DNA of 64,000 nt. Origin: Streptococcus devriesei DSM 19639. Lineage in GTDB: Bacteria > Bacillota > Bacilli > Lactobacillales > Streptococcaceae. The first letter of the stretch is position 1, and each line of letters begins with the position of its first letter. Both the position numbers and the translations under genes were made by a program. Under the pieces are notes generated by a model, which was not told the DNA's origin, did no database searches, and saw only the letters and a list, made by a program, of their open reading frames with translations. Positions 44,966 to 54,886 of this stretch are shown here, one piece after another. The stretch spans positions 62,001-126,000 of the forward strand of contig NZ_KE384084.1 of NCBI RefSeq assembly GCF_000423725.1, read 5' to 3'.

Positions 44966-46918
44966 ATGCTACTAACAAAAAGAGAAGAACAATTGTTGAA
45001 AGCTTTCCAAGATTATGGGAAGCTTTCAATAAAGCAGATAGCAGATTTGCTGAAAGTATCGCAGCGAACTGTTTATCGGGTTATTTCTGACTTAACAAAA
45101 AGTCTTAATGCTATTAATATCAGTATTATCAAAGAAGAGCACTATTATTTTCTGGTAGGAGAATTAGAAAATTTAGCTGACTTTCATTATTTGGATAATT
45201 ATGAGCAGTATGAGCGTTTGAATTTGATTACCTATAAGCTCTTGCTGACGGCTGACAGTATTACCAACGAACAGCTGCAGGCAGACTTTAAGGTATCAAA
45301 TGTGACCATCATTCAGGATATAGCGGAAATAGAAAAGCGCTTGGCTGATTTTGATGTGTATCTGGAGCGCAAAAAAGGCTATCGGCTGCTAGGCGATAGG
45401 AACGCCTTGCGGCGTTTGCTGGCTGTTCTCTTAACCAATAATATCTCTGTTTCTGATTTTTGGGCTGGGAAATACGGACGCTTTACAGATGTAGACAGTG
45501 CCAAGCTTGAGATTGCCAAGCAGATTTTTCAAGCCTCACAGACGGACCTGCCTGATTTAGATGCTAAGATGAATGAATTTTTTACCATTCTCTTAGCTCT
45601 TTCCGGCTGGCAAGATGGTGAGCCGGTAGGCCCGAACATCAGTAAGGTGGCTCTTGATTTCTCGCAGAAAATCTACACAGAATTTTCACAGCAAACCAAT
45701 CAGTTTTACAATATTCAGGAGATTTTGTACTACGCCAGTGTACTGGATGAATTGGTCATCAAAAGGCAGGAAACGCCTCTCTTTCATGAAAAGTTTGACA
45801 GTGCCTTTTACTATAATATTTCCAACCTCATTGATAAGGTGTCGCTCTATACCAAGATCAATTTTGCTAAAGATAAGACACTGTTTCATTTCTTGTTTAA
45901 CCATATTCGTCTGAATTTGGCGGTTCCGCAGATTTTTGAAGACAGATCGAAGGTCAGCATCGCTCATGATGCGGCGGCTGGCAATGACTATCTTCACCGG
46001 GTCGTTAGTCTCTTGGTTCAGGATATTTTTCCTAAATACCTGCAAAAAGAATCGGAATATGAGCTGATTACGCTGCATTTTGCTTCCAGTCTGAGGCGAA
46101 GTCCGGATATCTATCCGATTAAAATTTTACTTTTGACAGATGAGAGGCCTTTGGCGCGAGAGCTTTTGATTACTCGCATCAAGACGATAGCCCCCTTTGT
46201 TGATAAAGTTGATGTCAAGGCTTTAAATCAGTATGAAGCAGCAGACCAGGATTATTATAACTGTGTGCTGGCTACCAAACCCTTGCCGGGTGAAGATGTG
46301 AAGCATATTCCTATTTATCCCGATGCCAAGGAAATCTTGCAGCTGCAGGACTATCTGCAGGATACGCAGGCCCATCAAAAGATTATTATCCGTGATGAGC
46401 CTAAAACATCAGCCGGTTATGATTTGCAAACGTATTTTACAGCTGCTCAGCAGCTGCTGCAGGAATTTTCTTATCAAACGATTGACAATCCTGAACAATT
46501 TGAGACCAGTGTTCCCAAGATTATTGATACTCTGGATATTGTGTCAGACAAAAACTATCTGTCAGCCAAATTACTGAGGCGTTTTGCAGTCAGTCCTTTG
46601 GCGATTCCGGAAACAAATCTGGCTCTTTTGCACACGCAGTCCAGCAAAGTAGAGCGGTCTTGTTTTAAGATTTATGATTTAAAAAAACCTGTTAAAGCAC
46701 TTTCGATGAATTATCAGGAAGAAACGGTCAACAGAATTTTGGTCATGCTGACTAAGATGGACGAATCGAGCGAAATCAGAGATTTGATGACAGCGATCAG
46801 TCAGTCAATTATTGAAAATCACCTCTACACAGAAATCTATAAGACAGGTAATAAAGATATTATTTATCAGTTGTTGAATCAAATATTTACAGAAAAAATA
46901 AAGAAATTGGAGACCTAA
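44966..46918 (+). CDS. mtlR: Mannitol operon activator MtlR (PRD-containing)
   Basis: A 650-residue PTS-controlled activator: N-terminal HTH ([26 protein letters not shown]), a second HTH-like region, two PRD domains (about 185-390), a IIB-like stretch near 410-490 and a C-terminal EIIA-like domain (about 505-650). Activity is expected to depend on phosphorylation by HPr and the mannitol EIIs. The start is uncertain: ATG 44966 has no clear RBS, and GTG 44951 overlaps a TATAAT-like sequence. It lies in the operon between mtlA and mtlF. Confidence 0.9.
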   Translation: MLLTKREEQLLKAFQDYGKLSIKQIADLLKVSQRTVYRVISDLTKSLNAINISIIKEEHYYFLVGELENLADFHYLDNYEQYERLNLITYKLLLTADSITNEQLQADFKVSNVTIIQDIAEIEKRLADFDVYLERKKGYRLLGDRNALRRLLAVLLTNNISVSDFWAGKYGRFTDVDSAKLEIAKQIFQASQTDLPDLDAKMNEFFTILLALSGWQDGEPVGPNISKVALDFSQKIYTEFSQQTNQFYNIQEILYYASVLDELVIKRQETPLFHEKFDSAFYYNISNLIDKVSLYTKINFAKDKTLFHFLFNHIRLNLAVPQIFEDRSKVSIAHDAAAGNDYLHRVVSLLVQDIFPKYLQKESEYELITLHFASSLRRSPDIYPIKILLLTDERPLARELLITRIKTIAPFVDKVDVKALNQYEAADQDYYNCVLATKPLPGEDVKHIPIYPDAKEILQLQDYLQDTQAHQKIIIRDEPKTSAGYDLQTYFTAAQQLLQEFSYQTIDNPEQFETSVPKIIDTLDIVSDKNYLSAKLLRRFAVSPLAIPETNLALLHTQSSKVERSCFKIYDLKKPVKALSMNYQEETVNRILVMLTKMDESSEIRDLMTAISQSIIENHLYTEIYKTGNKDIIYQLLNQIFTEKIKKLET

Positions 46919-46919
46919 G

Positions 46920-47357
46920 ATGGAATTTCAAAAAGAGTTAATCAAACTGAATCAGCATTTTGCAGATAAAGAAGAAGCCATTCGCTTTTGCGGACAGCTC
47001 CTGCTTGACGGCGGCTATGTAGAGCCTGCTTATGTTGATGCTATGATACAGCGTGATAAAGAATTGTCTGTTTACATGGGAAACTTTATTGCTATCCCGC
47101 ACGGAACGGACGATGCTAAGAAAAATGTTCTTAAATCCGGTATCACCGTCGTTCAAGTACCTGAGGGCGTTAATTTTGGAACAGAAGACAATCCTCAGGT
47201 TGCTACAGTGCTGTTTGGTATTGCAGGAATCGGTGATGAGCACCTGCAAATTATTCAGAACATCTCTATCTTTTGTGCAGATGTTGACAATGTTGTTAAA
47301 TTGGCTGATGCGCAGACAGAAGATGAGGTTATCAAACTGCTGAGCAATGTGAACTAA
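46920..47357 (+). CDS. mtlF: PTS mannitol EIIA component
   Basis: A 145-residue EIIA with phosphorylated His61 in [10 protein letters not shown]. It carries phosphate from HPr to the IIB domain of MtlA. The ATG lies one base after the mtlR stop (TAA-G-ATG), so translation is coupled. Length and motif are typical. Confidence 0.95.
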   Translation: MEFQKELIKLNQHFADKEEAIRFCGQLLLDGGYVEPAYVDAMIQRDKELSVYMGNFIAIPHGTDDAKKNVLKSGITVVQVPEGVNFGTEDNPQVATVLFGIAGIGDEHLQIIQNISIFCADVDNVVKLADAQTEDEVIKLLSNVN

Positions 47358-47374
47358 ACACGAGCTAAAAGCAT

Positions 47375-47437
47375 CGAGAAAAAGACAGCCTGTCTTATGC
47401 GCAAAGCGCATGGCGCGAGGCTCCTATTTTCTTCTCG
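47375..47437 (+). repeat. Nested hairpin between mtlF and mtlD
   Basis: CGAGAA (47375-47380) and TTCTCG (47432-47437) enclose ATGCGC-AAA-GCGCAT (47397-47411). There is no T run, so it looks like an mRNA processing or stability element and not a terminator. Confidence 0.45.
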
Positions 47438-47477
47438 CTTTCTTAACGCTCTTTGTATCTTAAATAAAGGAGAAACC

Positions 47478-48626
47478 ATGAAAAAAGCAGTACATTTTGG
47501 TGCCGGAAATATTGGACGCGGCTTTATCGGGCAAATTTTATTTGAAAATGACTTTGCCATTGATTTTGTTGATGTCAATGACAAGATTATTGATGCCCTC
47601 AATGAGCGGCACGCTTATGAGATTGAAATTGCCGAAGACGGCAAACGCCATATTGCTGTATCAAATGTTTCGGGAATTAATAATAAGGACAATCCTCAAG
47701 CGGTCGTAGAAGCTGTAGCGCATGCTGATCTGATAACGACAGCTATCGGCCCTAATATTTTACCTTTTATTGCAGAATTGATTGCCAAAGGGATTGAAAC
47801 ACGCCGTGAAAATGGTAATAAACAGCCCCTTGATGTTATTGCCTGCGAAAATATGATTGGCGGCTCCGCCTTTCTTTGGGAAGAAGTGCAAAAATACCTC
47901 AGTCCTGATGGGCTCGCCTTTGCCAAAGACTATATCGGTTTTCCAAATGCAGCGGTGGATCGCATCGTTCCTGCTCAGACCCACGAAGATCCTCTCTTTG
48001 TTGTGGTTGAGCCTTTCTCTGAATGGGTTGTCGAAACAGCAGCCATGAAGAATCCCGAACTGAAACTCTCTGAGGTTCACTATGAGGAAAATCTGGAACC
48101 CTTTATCGAAAGAAAACTGTTCTCGGTTAATTCGGGTCATGCGACAACAGCCTATACCGGTGCTTATTTTGGCGCTAAAACGGTCTTAGAAGCTCTTCAA
48201 AATCAGCAGGTCAAAGAGCAGGTCAAGGCTGTTCTGGGAGAAATTCGGCAGCTCTTGATAGCTAAATGGAATTTCAAGGAAGAGGATTTAAAAGCTTATC
48301 ACGATATCATCATCAGTCGTTTTGAAAATCCTTATATTGTTGATGATGTCACCCGTGTGGCTCGCACACCAATTCGAAAATTAGGTTATGATGAACGGTT
48401 TATCCGTCCTATCCGTGAACTAAAGGAACGTCAGCTGTCCTACGACAATCTTTTGAAAACTGTTGCCTATGTCTTCCAATATAAGGACGAAACAGATGAA
48501 CAAAGTGTTCAGCTGCAAAAACTCTTGCAGGAAAAGCCTTTAGAGGACGTCATCAAAGAAGTGACCGGTTTAACAGATGAAACGCTGGTAAAAGAAGTTG
48601 CAGCCAGTGTTAAAGCTTTAGGATAA
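47478..48626 (+). CDS. mtlD: Mannitol-1-phosphate 5-dehydrogenase
   Basis: A 382-residue NAD-dependent enzyme converting mannitol 1-phosphate to fructose 6-phosphate. [13 protein letters not shown] at residues 6-18 is the dinucleotide-binding loop and the [14 protein letters not shown] block near 210 is family-typical. ATG 47478 follows AAAGGAG; the open frame from 47397 runs through the nested hairpin and is not the start. Last gene of the mannitol operon. Confidence 0.96.
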   Translation: MKKAVHFGAGNIGRGFIGQILFENDFAIDFVDVNDKIIDALNERHAYEIEIAEDGKRHIAVSNVSGINNKDNPQAVVEAVAHADLITTAIGPNILPFIAELIAKGIETRRENGNKQPLDVIACENMIGGSAFLWEEVQKYLSPDGLAFAKDYIGFPNAAVDRIVPAQTHEDPLFVVVEPFSEWVVETAAMKNPELKLSEVHYEENLEPFIERKLFSVNSGHATTAYTGAYFGAKTVLEALQNQQVKEQVKAVLGEIRQLLIAKWNFKEEDLKAYHDIIISRFENPYIVDDVTRVARTPIRKLGYDERFIRPIRELKERQLSYDNLLKTVAYVFQYKDETDEQSVQLQKLLQEKPLEDVIKEVTGLTDETLVKEVAASVKALG

Positions 48627-48632
48627 AACAAG

Positions 48633-48685
48633 AAAAACTGAGACCTTTCTCTAGCAATAGTTAGGGAGCCTGGTCCCAGTTTTTT
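48633..48685 (+). terminator. Terminator after mtlD
   Basis: AAAAACTGAGACC (48633-48645) pairs with GGTCCCAGTTTTT (48672-48684), one mismatch. Confidence 0.85.
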
Positions 48686-48802
48686 AAATGGACTGAAAGG
48701 AAAGGAGTTTAAGTCTTTTCTATTTTTAAGCTGAAATAGCTTGCCAAGCGGTAAAAACTCAGGTAAACTGGATAGTATCAATTAAAAATAAAAGGAGATG
48801 TT

Positions 48803-49135
48803 ATGTCTTTACCAAATTGTCCGAAATGCGGCTCAGAGTATGTCTATGAGGATGGGATTCTGTTAGTCTGTCCGGAATGTGCTTATGAATGGGATCCGGC
48901 AGAAGCAGATGCCGATGAAGGCCTTGTCGCTCTTGATGCCAACGGCAATAAGCTGGCAGACGGCGATACTGTGAGTCTGATTAAAGACCTCAAAGTCAAA
49001 GGGGCACCCAAGGATTTAAAGCAAGGAACGCGTGTCAAAAATATCCGTATCGTTGAAGGCGATCACAATATTGACTGTAAGATAGACGGTTTTGGTGCCA
49101 TGAAATTAAAATCAGAGTTTGTCAAAAAGCTATAA
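48803..49135 (+). CDS. PhnA/YjdM family zinc-ribbon protein
   Basis: A 110-residue protein: zinc ribbon with Cys6, Cys9, Cys23 and Cys26 (CPKC...CPEC), then the conserved PhnA domain ([23 protein letters not shown]). Named for an E. coli phosphonate locus but not itself shown to use phosphonates here; no phn genes are nearby. Function unknown. GGAGATG precedes the ATG, and it is monocistronic. Confidence 0.88.
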   Translation: MSLPNCPKCGSEYVYEDGILLVCPECAYEWDPAEADADEGLVALDANGNKLADGDTVSLIKDLKVKGAPKDLKQGTRVKNIRIVEGDHNIDCKIDGFGAMKLKSEFVKKL

Positions 49136-49169
49136 AAAGCGGCTGGCTGTGCCTTGAATTAAGCTGGAA

Positions 49170-49224
49170 AGAGCAGGATATTTTTTCGATAATGGTGTCG
49201 AAAAGGTATTCTGCTCTTGTTTGA
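49170..49224 (+). terminator. Terminator-like hairpin after the PhnA gene
   Basis: AGAGCAG (49170-49176) pairs with CTGCTCT (49211-49217), with inner TTTTCGA/TCGAAAA pairing; a weak TTGTTTG tail. Confidence 0.6.
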
Positions 49225-49363
49225 TTACAAATACAGATAAAAAGATTTATCCTGCTGTTGATAAGGGCTTGGCTGATAAATTACAGCTAAAGATTTAAAT
49301 CTGGCTATCAAATATTCTGAAAATTTGATATAATAAGAAATGATTATCTTTACAGGAGCGGTT

Positions 49364-50005
49364 ATGTCTTATATATCGGAAGTTTTACCCAGTCTTTTAG
49401 ATGGGGCGCTTATTACATTACAGGTCTTTTTTATTGTCATTGTCCTATCTATTCCTTTAGGCGCTGTTTTGGCTTTTCTCATGCAGATTAAGTTCAAGCC
49501 CTTGCGCTGGCTCTTGAATCTATATGTCTGGGTCATGCGCGGAACCCCGCTTCTGTTGCAGCTGATTTTTGTTTATTATGTATTGCCGAGTGCAGGTGTT
49601 ACATTTGATCGGATGCCGGCAGCTATCTTAGCTTTCACTCTGAATTATGCGGCCTATTTTGCAGAAATCTTCCGCGGCGGTATCGAAGCCATTCCTAAGG
49701 GACAGTATGAGGCGGCCAAGGTCTTAAAGCTGAGTCAGCTGCAGACGATCCGCTATATTATCCTGCCTCAAGTGGTTAAGATTGTTCTGCCAAGTGTTTT
49801 TAATGAGATTATCAACCTTGTCAAGGATTCCTCACTGGTTTATGTGCTGGGAGTAGGAGATTTACTGTTGGCCAGCAAAACAGCGGCCAACCGTGATGCA
49901 ACCTTAGCACCAATGTTTATTGCCGGCGGTATTTATTTGATTTTGATTGGTATCGTTACGATCTTGTCTAAGTATGTTGAGAAGAAATTTAGCTATTACA
50001 AGTAA
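49364..50005 (+). CDS. Polar amino acid ABC transporter permease
   Basis: A 213-residue His/Glu/Gln/Arg-type permease with five membrane segments; the EAA loop is EAIPKGQYEAAKVLKLSQLQTIRYIILPQ. ATG 49364 follows AGGAG; an earlier ATG at 49340 overlaps the promoter, where TATAAT (49329-49334) is the -10. The single permease presumably forms a homodimer with the ATPase and binding protein encoded next. The amino acid is not identified. Confidence 0.9.
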   Translation: MSYISEVLPSLLDGALITLQVFFIVIVLSIPLGAVLAFLMQIKFKPLRWLLNLYVWVMRGTPLLLQLIFVYYVLPSAGVTFDRMPAAILAFTLNYAAYFAEIFRGGIEAIPKGQYEAAKVLKLSQLQTIRYIILPQVVKIVLPSVFNEIINLVKDSSLVYVLGVGDLLLASKTAANRDATLAPMFIAGGIYLILIGIVTILSKYVEKKFSYYK

Positions 50006-50014
50006 GGGTGAATC

Positions 50015-50644
50015 ATGTTAGAATTAAAAAATATATCCAAACGATTTGGTCAGAAAGTGATTTTTGATCAGTTTAATCTAAGTATTCCGGAAGGCAAGAT
50101 TCTCTCCTTAGTGGGACCGTCCGGCGGCGGTAAGACCACTCTGCTTCGGATGCTGGCCGGGCTTGAAAAAATTGATTCCGGTCAGGTTATCTATAATGAC
50201 GAAGAAGTTCCGATTAATCATTTAGAAAACCGCAATTTGCTGGGCTTTGTTTTTCAGGATTTTCAGCTGTTTCCGCATTTGACGGTCTTAGATAATTTAA
50301 TTTTGTCGCCGACTAAAACGATGAACATGTCAAAAGACGAGGCCAAGCAAAAAGCCAGAGAACTTTTGAAACGCTTAGGACTGCAAGAGCACGAGAATGC
50401 TTATCCGTATTCCTTGTCGGGCGGACAAAAGCAGCGGGTGGCTTTAGCGCGTGCCATGATGGTTAATCCTAAAATTATCGGTTACGATGAGCCGACCAGT
50501 GCCCTTGATCCGGAGCTGCGTCAGGAAGTGGAAAAGCTGATTTTGCAAAATCAGGAAATGGGAATTACGCAGATTGTTGTCACGCATGATATGCAGTTTG
50601 CGCAAAATATCTCTGATGAGATTATTAAAATTAATCCAAAATAA
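50015..50644 (+). CDS. Polar amino acid ABC transporter ATP-binding protein
   Basis: A 209-residue ATPase: GPSGGGKTT (Walker A), LSGGQKQRVALARAM (signature), IIGYDEPTSALDPE (Walker B). It is some 30 residues shorter than most GlnQ proteins, ending soon after the H loop (VVTHDMQFA). It lies nine bases after the permease gene. Confidence 0.92.
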   Translation: MLELKNISKRFGQKVIFDQFNLSIPEGKILSLVGPSGGGKTTLLRMLAGLEKIDSGQVIYNDEEVPINHLENRNLLGFVFQDFQLFPHLTVLDNLILSPTKTMNMSKDEAKQKARELLKRLGLQEHENAYPYSLSGGQKQRVALARAMMVNPKIIGYDEPTSALDPELRQEVEKLILQNQEMGITQIVVTHDMQFAQNISDEIIKINPK

Positions 50645-50666
50645 AAAAGAAGGTTTAGGTAGAAAA

Positions 50667-51500
50667 ATGAGATTTAAAAAGGTTCTGATGGGATTTTTGG
50701 CCTTGCTGGCAGCAGTTGCTCTGGCAGCCTGCGGCAAAAAAGATACCAATGCTAAGGACAACTGGAAGACGTTTGAATCGAAAAAAGCCATCACTATCGG
50801 TTTTGATAACACCTTTGTTCCTATGGGATTTAAGGATAAAAATGGGAAGAACGTTGGTTTTGACATTGACTTAGCCAATGCTGTCTTTGCTGAGTACGGC
50901 ATCAAGGTTAAATGGCAGCCCATCAACTGGGATTTGAAAGAAACTGAGTTAAAAAACGGGAAAATTGATTTGATCTGGAATGGTTACTCGAAAACCAAAG
51001 AACGTGCCCGCAAGGTCAGCTTTACAGAACCCTACATGAAAAATGATCAGGTTCTGGTTGCTAAGAAATCCTCCGGGATTGCCAGCTTTGCTGACATGAA
51101 AGGAAAGGCTCTGGGAGCGCAGTCCGGATCATCCGGTTATGATGCTTTCACGGCTAATCCAAAGGTTTTAAAGGATATTGTCAAGGACAATGATGCTACT
51201 CAGTATGAAACCTTCACACAGGCCTTTATTGATTTGAAAAATGACCGCATTGACGGCCTCCTGATTGACCGTGTCTATGCGAATTATTATCTTAAGCAGG
51301 AACAAGAGCTGGATAATTACAATATTGTCAAAGGCAAATATGCCAGCGAAGATTTTTCGGTTGGCGTGCGTAAGTCAGACAAGACCTTGGTTAAAAAGAT
51401 TAATCAAGCCTTTAAGAAACTCTATAAAGAGGGCAAATTCCAAGAAATTTCTAAGAAATGGTTTGGCGAAGATGTCGCAGCTAAGGCCATAAAAAAATAA
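50667..51500 (+). CDS. Amino acid ABC transporter substrate-binding lipoprotein
   Basis: A 277-residue family 3 solute-binding protein. Lipobox LAAC (Cys at about 22) follows the signal LLAAVALAAC, so it is anchored to the outer membrane face. GFDIDLANAVFAEYGIKVKW and DLIWNGYSKTKERA are family hallmarks. ATG 50667 is the natural start; the open frame from 50574 overlaps the ATPase gene. Glutamine, cystine or another polar amino acid is likely. Confidence 0.92.
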   Translation: MRFKKVLMGFLALLAAVALAACGKKDTNAKDNWKTFESKKAITIGFDNTFVPMGFKDKNGKNVGFDIDLANAVFAEYGIKVKWQPINWDLKETELKNGKIDLIWNGYSKTKERARKVSFTEPYMKNDQVLVAKKSSGIASFADMKGKALGAQSGSSGYDAFTANPKVLKDIVKDNDATQYETFTQAFIDLKNDRIDGLLIDRVYANYYLKQEQELDNYNIVKGKYASEDFSVGVRKSDKTLVKKINQAFKKLYKEGKFQEISKKWFGEDVAAKAIKK

Positions 51501-51624
51501 GTCCGATTGGACCTATTTCAGGTTGTGGACAAACTCCAAAACTAAATTCTCTCTAAAATTTCATCATAGAATAATATCACTTTTCGTTTTTGTAAAATGA
51601 TATAGAAACGAGCAAAGCCTAATC

Positions 51625-51761
51625 TGATACTTTCCTATGTAGCAAAAGAGGCAGAAACATTGAGTTTCTGCCTCTCGGAGATTTTGAGACTTAGGCTCAA
51701 AATCTAGGTATGGAATTCCGAAGGAAGTCGCTACCGTCCGTGCTACCTACGGAAAGTATCA
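51625..51761. repeat. Folded intergenic element with terminal inverted repeats
   Basis: TGATACTTTCCTATGTAGCA (51625-51644) is nearly complementary to 51741-51761. Between these arms are two perfect hairpins: AGAGGCAGAAA (51647-51657) with 51665-51675, and GATTTTGAG (51680-51688) with 51696-51704. The arms plus hairpins would form a multi-branched RNA or cruciform of about 137 bases. It accounts for nearly half of the 325-base gap; no gene is seen. Parts of 51680-51735 resemble 19727-19780 between parE and parC. Confidence 0.6.
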
Positions 51762-51806
51762 TAACAAAATATTACTTTTTAAGAAAATAGACTTCTTCTT
51801 CAGTCT

Positions 51807-51835
51807 AAAATAAGTCCTGCGGGACTTATTTTTTT
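51807..51835. terminator. Bidirectional terminator
   Basis: AATAAGTCC (51809-51817) and GGACTTATT (51822-51830) form a perfect 9-bp stem flanked by A and T runs; it serves the convergent mntE-like gene and possibly the binding-protein gene. Confidence 0.85.
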
Positions 51836-53028
51836 ATTTTAAGGATCGGCGTGATTTGGTGATAAATGAGCAGCCATTTTTCATGTCTGCGCCAGAGGCT
51901 GCTGTGGCGGCAACCGTCAAGTTCATAGGTAATGAGCTTAGTTTTCTGGCTGATGCTAATCATTTTAAAATAAGTGAAATTGCTGGCCTTGCTCTGCCCT
52001 GAATCAAGAAAATTCTTTTTGGTGGTAATATGGCCGTCTTCATCAATCACGGCAAAATTTTCTGCTAACAGCTCTTGATAATCAGGAATCTTAGCTAAGA
52101 TGATTTTCTCGTATTTATGGAGTTTATGATAGACATTTTCAAAGACTTCATCTTCAGGAACAGCGGCAGGCTCGACGTGTATGTCAATATCATAGACATT
52201 GAAGCGTTCCTGCAGGAGGTTTTCGACCCTCTCTGTAATATCATGGCTCTCATAAACAGATAAATCCGGATTCATTTCCAAAACCAAGTCTAAGTAGACA
52301 TTGCTGCCGTAGGTGCGTCCGCGCTGGGATTTAACCGCGGAAATTTTGGGGATTTCTAAAATAGCTTTTTCGTATTCTTGCAGCTGTTTGTCATCGAAAC
52401 CATCAGAAAGGCTGAAAGCACTGGTCATAAAAATATCGTAAGCCGTCTTCAAAATTAAAAAAGTAATAATAACGGCGGCAATTTTATCAATAATAGGAAG
52501 GCTAAAACTGCTGGCTATAATAGCAATGCTTGTTCCCAGCGATGTCAGAGCATCGGAAAGATTATCCTTAGCAGCTGCCCTGAGAGCCCCAGATTTCAGC
52601 CGTTTGCTTAAACTGATATTGTAGCTGTAAACTAAAAGCATCAGGGCAGCCGATATGAGGCCGACGAAAGCTGCAATAGGATCAACCCTGACTTGATTAT
52701 TGTGGAGTAATTTATTGACTGTTTCAAGAAGTACCTGAAAACCAACGGTAAACATGATAAAAGATGTTACGAGGCTGGCCAGATCTTCGATTTTCCAATG
52801 ACCGAATTTATGGTCACGGTCTGCGGGTTTGCTGGCTAAGTGCAGACCAATGAGAATCGTTGCATTTCCGACAATGTCAGAAGCATTGTTGAAGCCGTCA
52901 GCAGTCAGAGAAGCAGAATGCAGAAAATGCCCTGCAAGAAGCTTAAATACAGTCAATAATAAATAAACAATAATGCTGACTACAGGACCGCGCTGTGCCA
53001 GTTTGAGATTATCTGCCGGTGTCGCCAT
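51826..53028 (-). CDS. mntE: Cation diffusion facilitator, manganese-type (MntE-like)
   Basis: A 400-residue CDF exporter with six membrane helices and a C-terminal cytoplasmic domain. The helix motifs are ADGFNNASD and AKDNLSDA: an Asn-Asp pair in one helix and Asp-Asp in the other, where zinc CDFs carry a histidine. This pattern and HKFGHWKIEDLASL match my memory of pneumococcal MntE, a Mn2+ exporter. ATG 53028, behind GGGAGAAC, begins MATPADNLKLA; the frame continues to 53103 but without start signals. Metal choice is inferred. Confidence 0.82.
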   Translation of the reverse strand: MATPADNLKLAQRGPVVSIIVYLLLTVFKLLAGHFLHSASLTADGFNNASDIVGNATILIGLHLASKPADRDHKFGHWKIEDLASLVTSFIMFTVGFQVLLETVNKLLHNNQVRVDPIAAFVGLISAALMLLVYSYNISLSKRLKSGALRAAAKDNLSDALTSLGTSIAIIASSFSLPIIDKIAAVIITFLILKTAYDIFMTSAFSLSDGFDDKQLQEYEKAILEIPKISAVKSQRGRTYGSNVYLDLVLEMNPDLSVYESHDITERVENLLQERFNVYDIDIHVEPAAVPEDEVFENVYHKLHKYEKIILAKIPDYQELLAENFAVIDEDGHITTKKNFLDSGQSKASNFTYFKMISISQKTKLITYELDGCRHSSLWRRHEKWLLIYHQITPILKIKK

Positions 53029-53080
53029 GATGTTCTCCCGAAAGTTGTTAATAGTCCTTATTATAACACGTTTAAGCCAA

Positions 53081-53272
53081 AGAGTTTGGGACAAAAGTCT
53101 CAAACTCTTTCAATTTATGAAGTATCACATATTTAACGCAGTGGTTTATTGGAAGTCCTTATCCCTTGCTACGCAAGTGATAGCGGCCATCCTAATAAAC
53201 TGTGCGGAGGTGGGACAACAAAATCGAAATCGCCATTTCATGACGATTTACCGATTTTTGTCTCACTCTCGC
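53081..53272. repeat. Dispersed intergenic repeat, copy 3 (short form)
   Basis: About 192 bases between the minus-strand mntE and symporter genes. The ends GTTTGGGACAAAAG and TTTTTGTCTCACTC are inverted repeats, and the core shares CTTATCCCTTGC, GCAAG-GATAGCG, AACTGTGCGG and GGTGGGACAAC with copy 1. No gene inside. Confidence 0.72.
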
Positions 53273-53273
53273 T

Positions 53274-54605
53274 TTATTTTTTAGTAGCAAAATAGGTTTT
53301 GGTTTCCTTAATAATAATCGGTGAGAGCATCAGCAGAGCAATTAGATTTGGCAGAGCCATCAGTCCGTTGACAATATCTGCGATAATCCAGATGAGTTCC
53401 AGTTTGAGGAAACCGCCGAGGCTGACCATGATAACGAAAATGGTGCGATAGACAGCAATGTACTTGGTTCCGAAAAGAAATTCGAAACAGCGCTCACCGT
53501 AGTAAGACCAGCCAAGAATAGTGGTAAAGGCAAAGAGGACCAGACAAAGTGTTAAGGCAAGAGATCCGGGTGTTCCAAAGACAGATGAAAATGCGGCCTG
53601 AGTCAGAGGAGCTCCTTCCAAACCTGCAACTGTCCATTTGCCGGTTACCAAGATAGAAATTCCTGTCAGTGTACAGATAATCAAGGTATCAATAAAGGTT
53701 CCTGTCATTGAGATAAGGCCCTGTTCGACGGGCTGCTCAGTCTTAGCGGCAGCAGCGGCAATCGGTGCAGACCCAAGTCCTGATTCATTAGAGAAAACAC
53801 CGCGGGCAATCCCTTTTTGGATAGCCTCCTTGACAACGGCTCCTGTAAAGCCGCCGACAGCAGCAGTTCCGGTAAAGGCTCCGGCGAAAATGGCCTTAAA
53901 GGCCGGAATAATCTGATCAGCATTGATGAAAATAACGCTCAAGGTTGCGATGATATAGATAACGGCCATGAAAGGAACCAATTTTTCAGATACCTTGGAA
54001 ATGGACTGGATGCCGCCAAAGATAATAATAGCAACGATAACAGCAATGATGACACTGACAATTTTTGGTGAAAAATGAAAACTGTTTTCAAGGGAAGAGG
54101 TGATTGAGTTTACTTGTGAAAAAGTTCCGATTCCTAAGAAGGCAACAAGAATTCCGGCAACAGCAAAGAAAACAGCCAAGGGTTTCCAGTGTTTGCCCAT
54201 ACCGTTGGTGATATAGTACATAGGGCCGCCAGAGATTTCACCGTTATCATCTTTCGAACGGTATTTAATGGCTAACAGGCCTTCTGAATATTTGGTTGCC
54301 ATACCAAAGAAAGCCGCAACCCACATCCAAAAAAGAGCGCCGGGCCCGCCGGCCTTAATCGCTGTTGCAACCCCGACAATATTGCCGGTTCCGACAGTCG
54401 CTGCAAGAGCCGTTGCCAGTGCCGCAAAGCTTGAGATGTCGCCTTCTCCCTTGTCATCAGCAAAAATAAGCTTAAAGGCTTTGGGAAGTTTTAAAACCTG
54501 TAAAAGTCCCAGACGAATACTGAGATAGATACCGGTACCTACCAAGAGAATCAGCAGGGGAGCGCCCCAGACGATATTGTCAAGGGCTGTAAAAAAGTCT
54601 AACAT
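53274..54605 (-). CDS. Sodium:alanine/glycine symporter (AGCS family)
   Basis: A 443-residue transporter with about 10-11 membrane segments. TVGTGNIVGVATAIKAGGPGALFWMW and GIARGVFSNESGLGSAPIAAAAA are AGCS hallmarks. The tandem glycine riboswitch in its leader indicates glycine as a substrate or signal. AGGAG lies ten bases before ATG 54605. It is probably monocistronic; a repeat element follows its stop. Confidence 0.93.
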   Translation of the reverse strand: MLDFFTALDNIVWGAPLLILLVGTGIYLSIRLGLLQVLKLPKAFKLIFADDKGEGDISSFAALATALAATVGTGNIVGVATAIKAGGPGALFWMWVAAFFGMATKYSEGLLAIKYRSKDDNGEISGGPMYYITNGMGKHWKPLAVFFAVAGILVAFLGIGTFSQVNSITSSLENSFHFSPKIVSVIIAVIVAIIIFGGIQSISKVSEKLVPFMAVIYIIATLSVIFINADQIIPAFKAIFAGAFTGTAAVGGFTGAVVKEAIQKGIARGVFSNESGLGSAPIAAAAAKTEQPVEQGLISMTGTFIDTLIICTLTGISILVTGKWTVAGLEGAPLTQAAFSSVFGTPGSLALTLCLVLFAFTTILGWSYYGERCFEFLFGTKYIAVYRTIFVIMVSLGGFLKLELIWIIADIVNGLMALPNLIALLMLSPIIIKETKTYFATKK

Positions 54606-54641
54606 GAAAACATATCTCCTTTAGCGATTGCGTTTTGTCAC

Positions 54642-54672
54642 AGAAAAAAGAAGCTGCTTGCAAACAACTTCT
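54642..54672 (-). terminator. Riboswitch-controlled terminator
   Basis: Read on the minus strand, AGAAGTTG pairs with CAGCTTCT (plus coordinates 54665-54672 and 54649-54656), followed by TTTTT. It lies between the aptamers and the symporter start. Confidence 0.8.
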
Positions 54673-54725
54673 GTGAGTACATGATAAGTAAGACTAAGAA
54701 AAACTCCTAAAAACCTACCTATCTT

Positions 54726-54886
54726 CTGTCCTTTTGCCTGAGAGATTGAGCAGTCTTGCCTTGCCCCTTCGGCGCCTAAAAAGGTCTCTCCAGAAGTCCG
54801 TCAGTTTATCAGTCCTGTCTTAAGACACCTGAAAGTATTACTCCTTCGGTGAAAGATGTCTGCCATCTTTTCTCTCCTGAAAAACG
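54726..54886 (-). promoter_or_regulatory. Tandem glycine riboswitch
   Basis: On the minus strand the first aptamer runs from CAGGAGAGA through CACCGAAGGAGTAA to AGACAGGACTG, and the second from GGAGAGACC through GCCGAAGGGGCAA to CTCTCAGGCAAAAGGACAG. These are the conserved cores of the glycine riboswitch. A terminator stands 50 bases downstream, so glycine binding should change read-through into the symporter gene. Confidence 0.93.
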
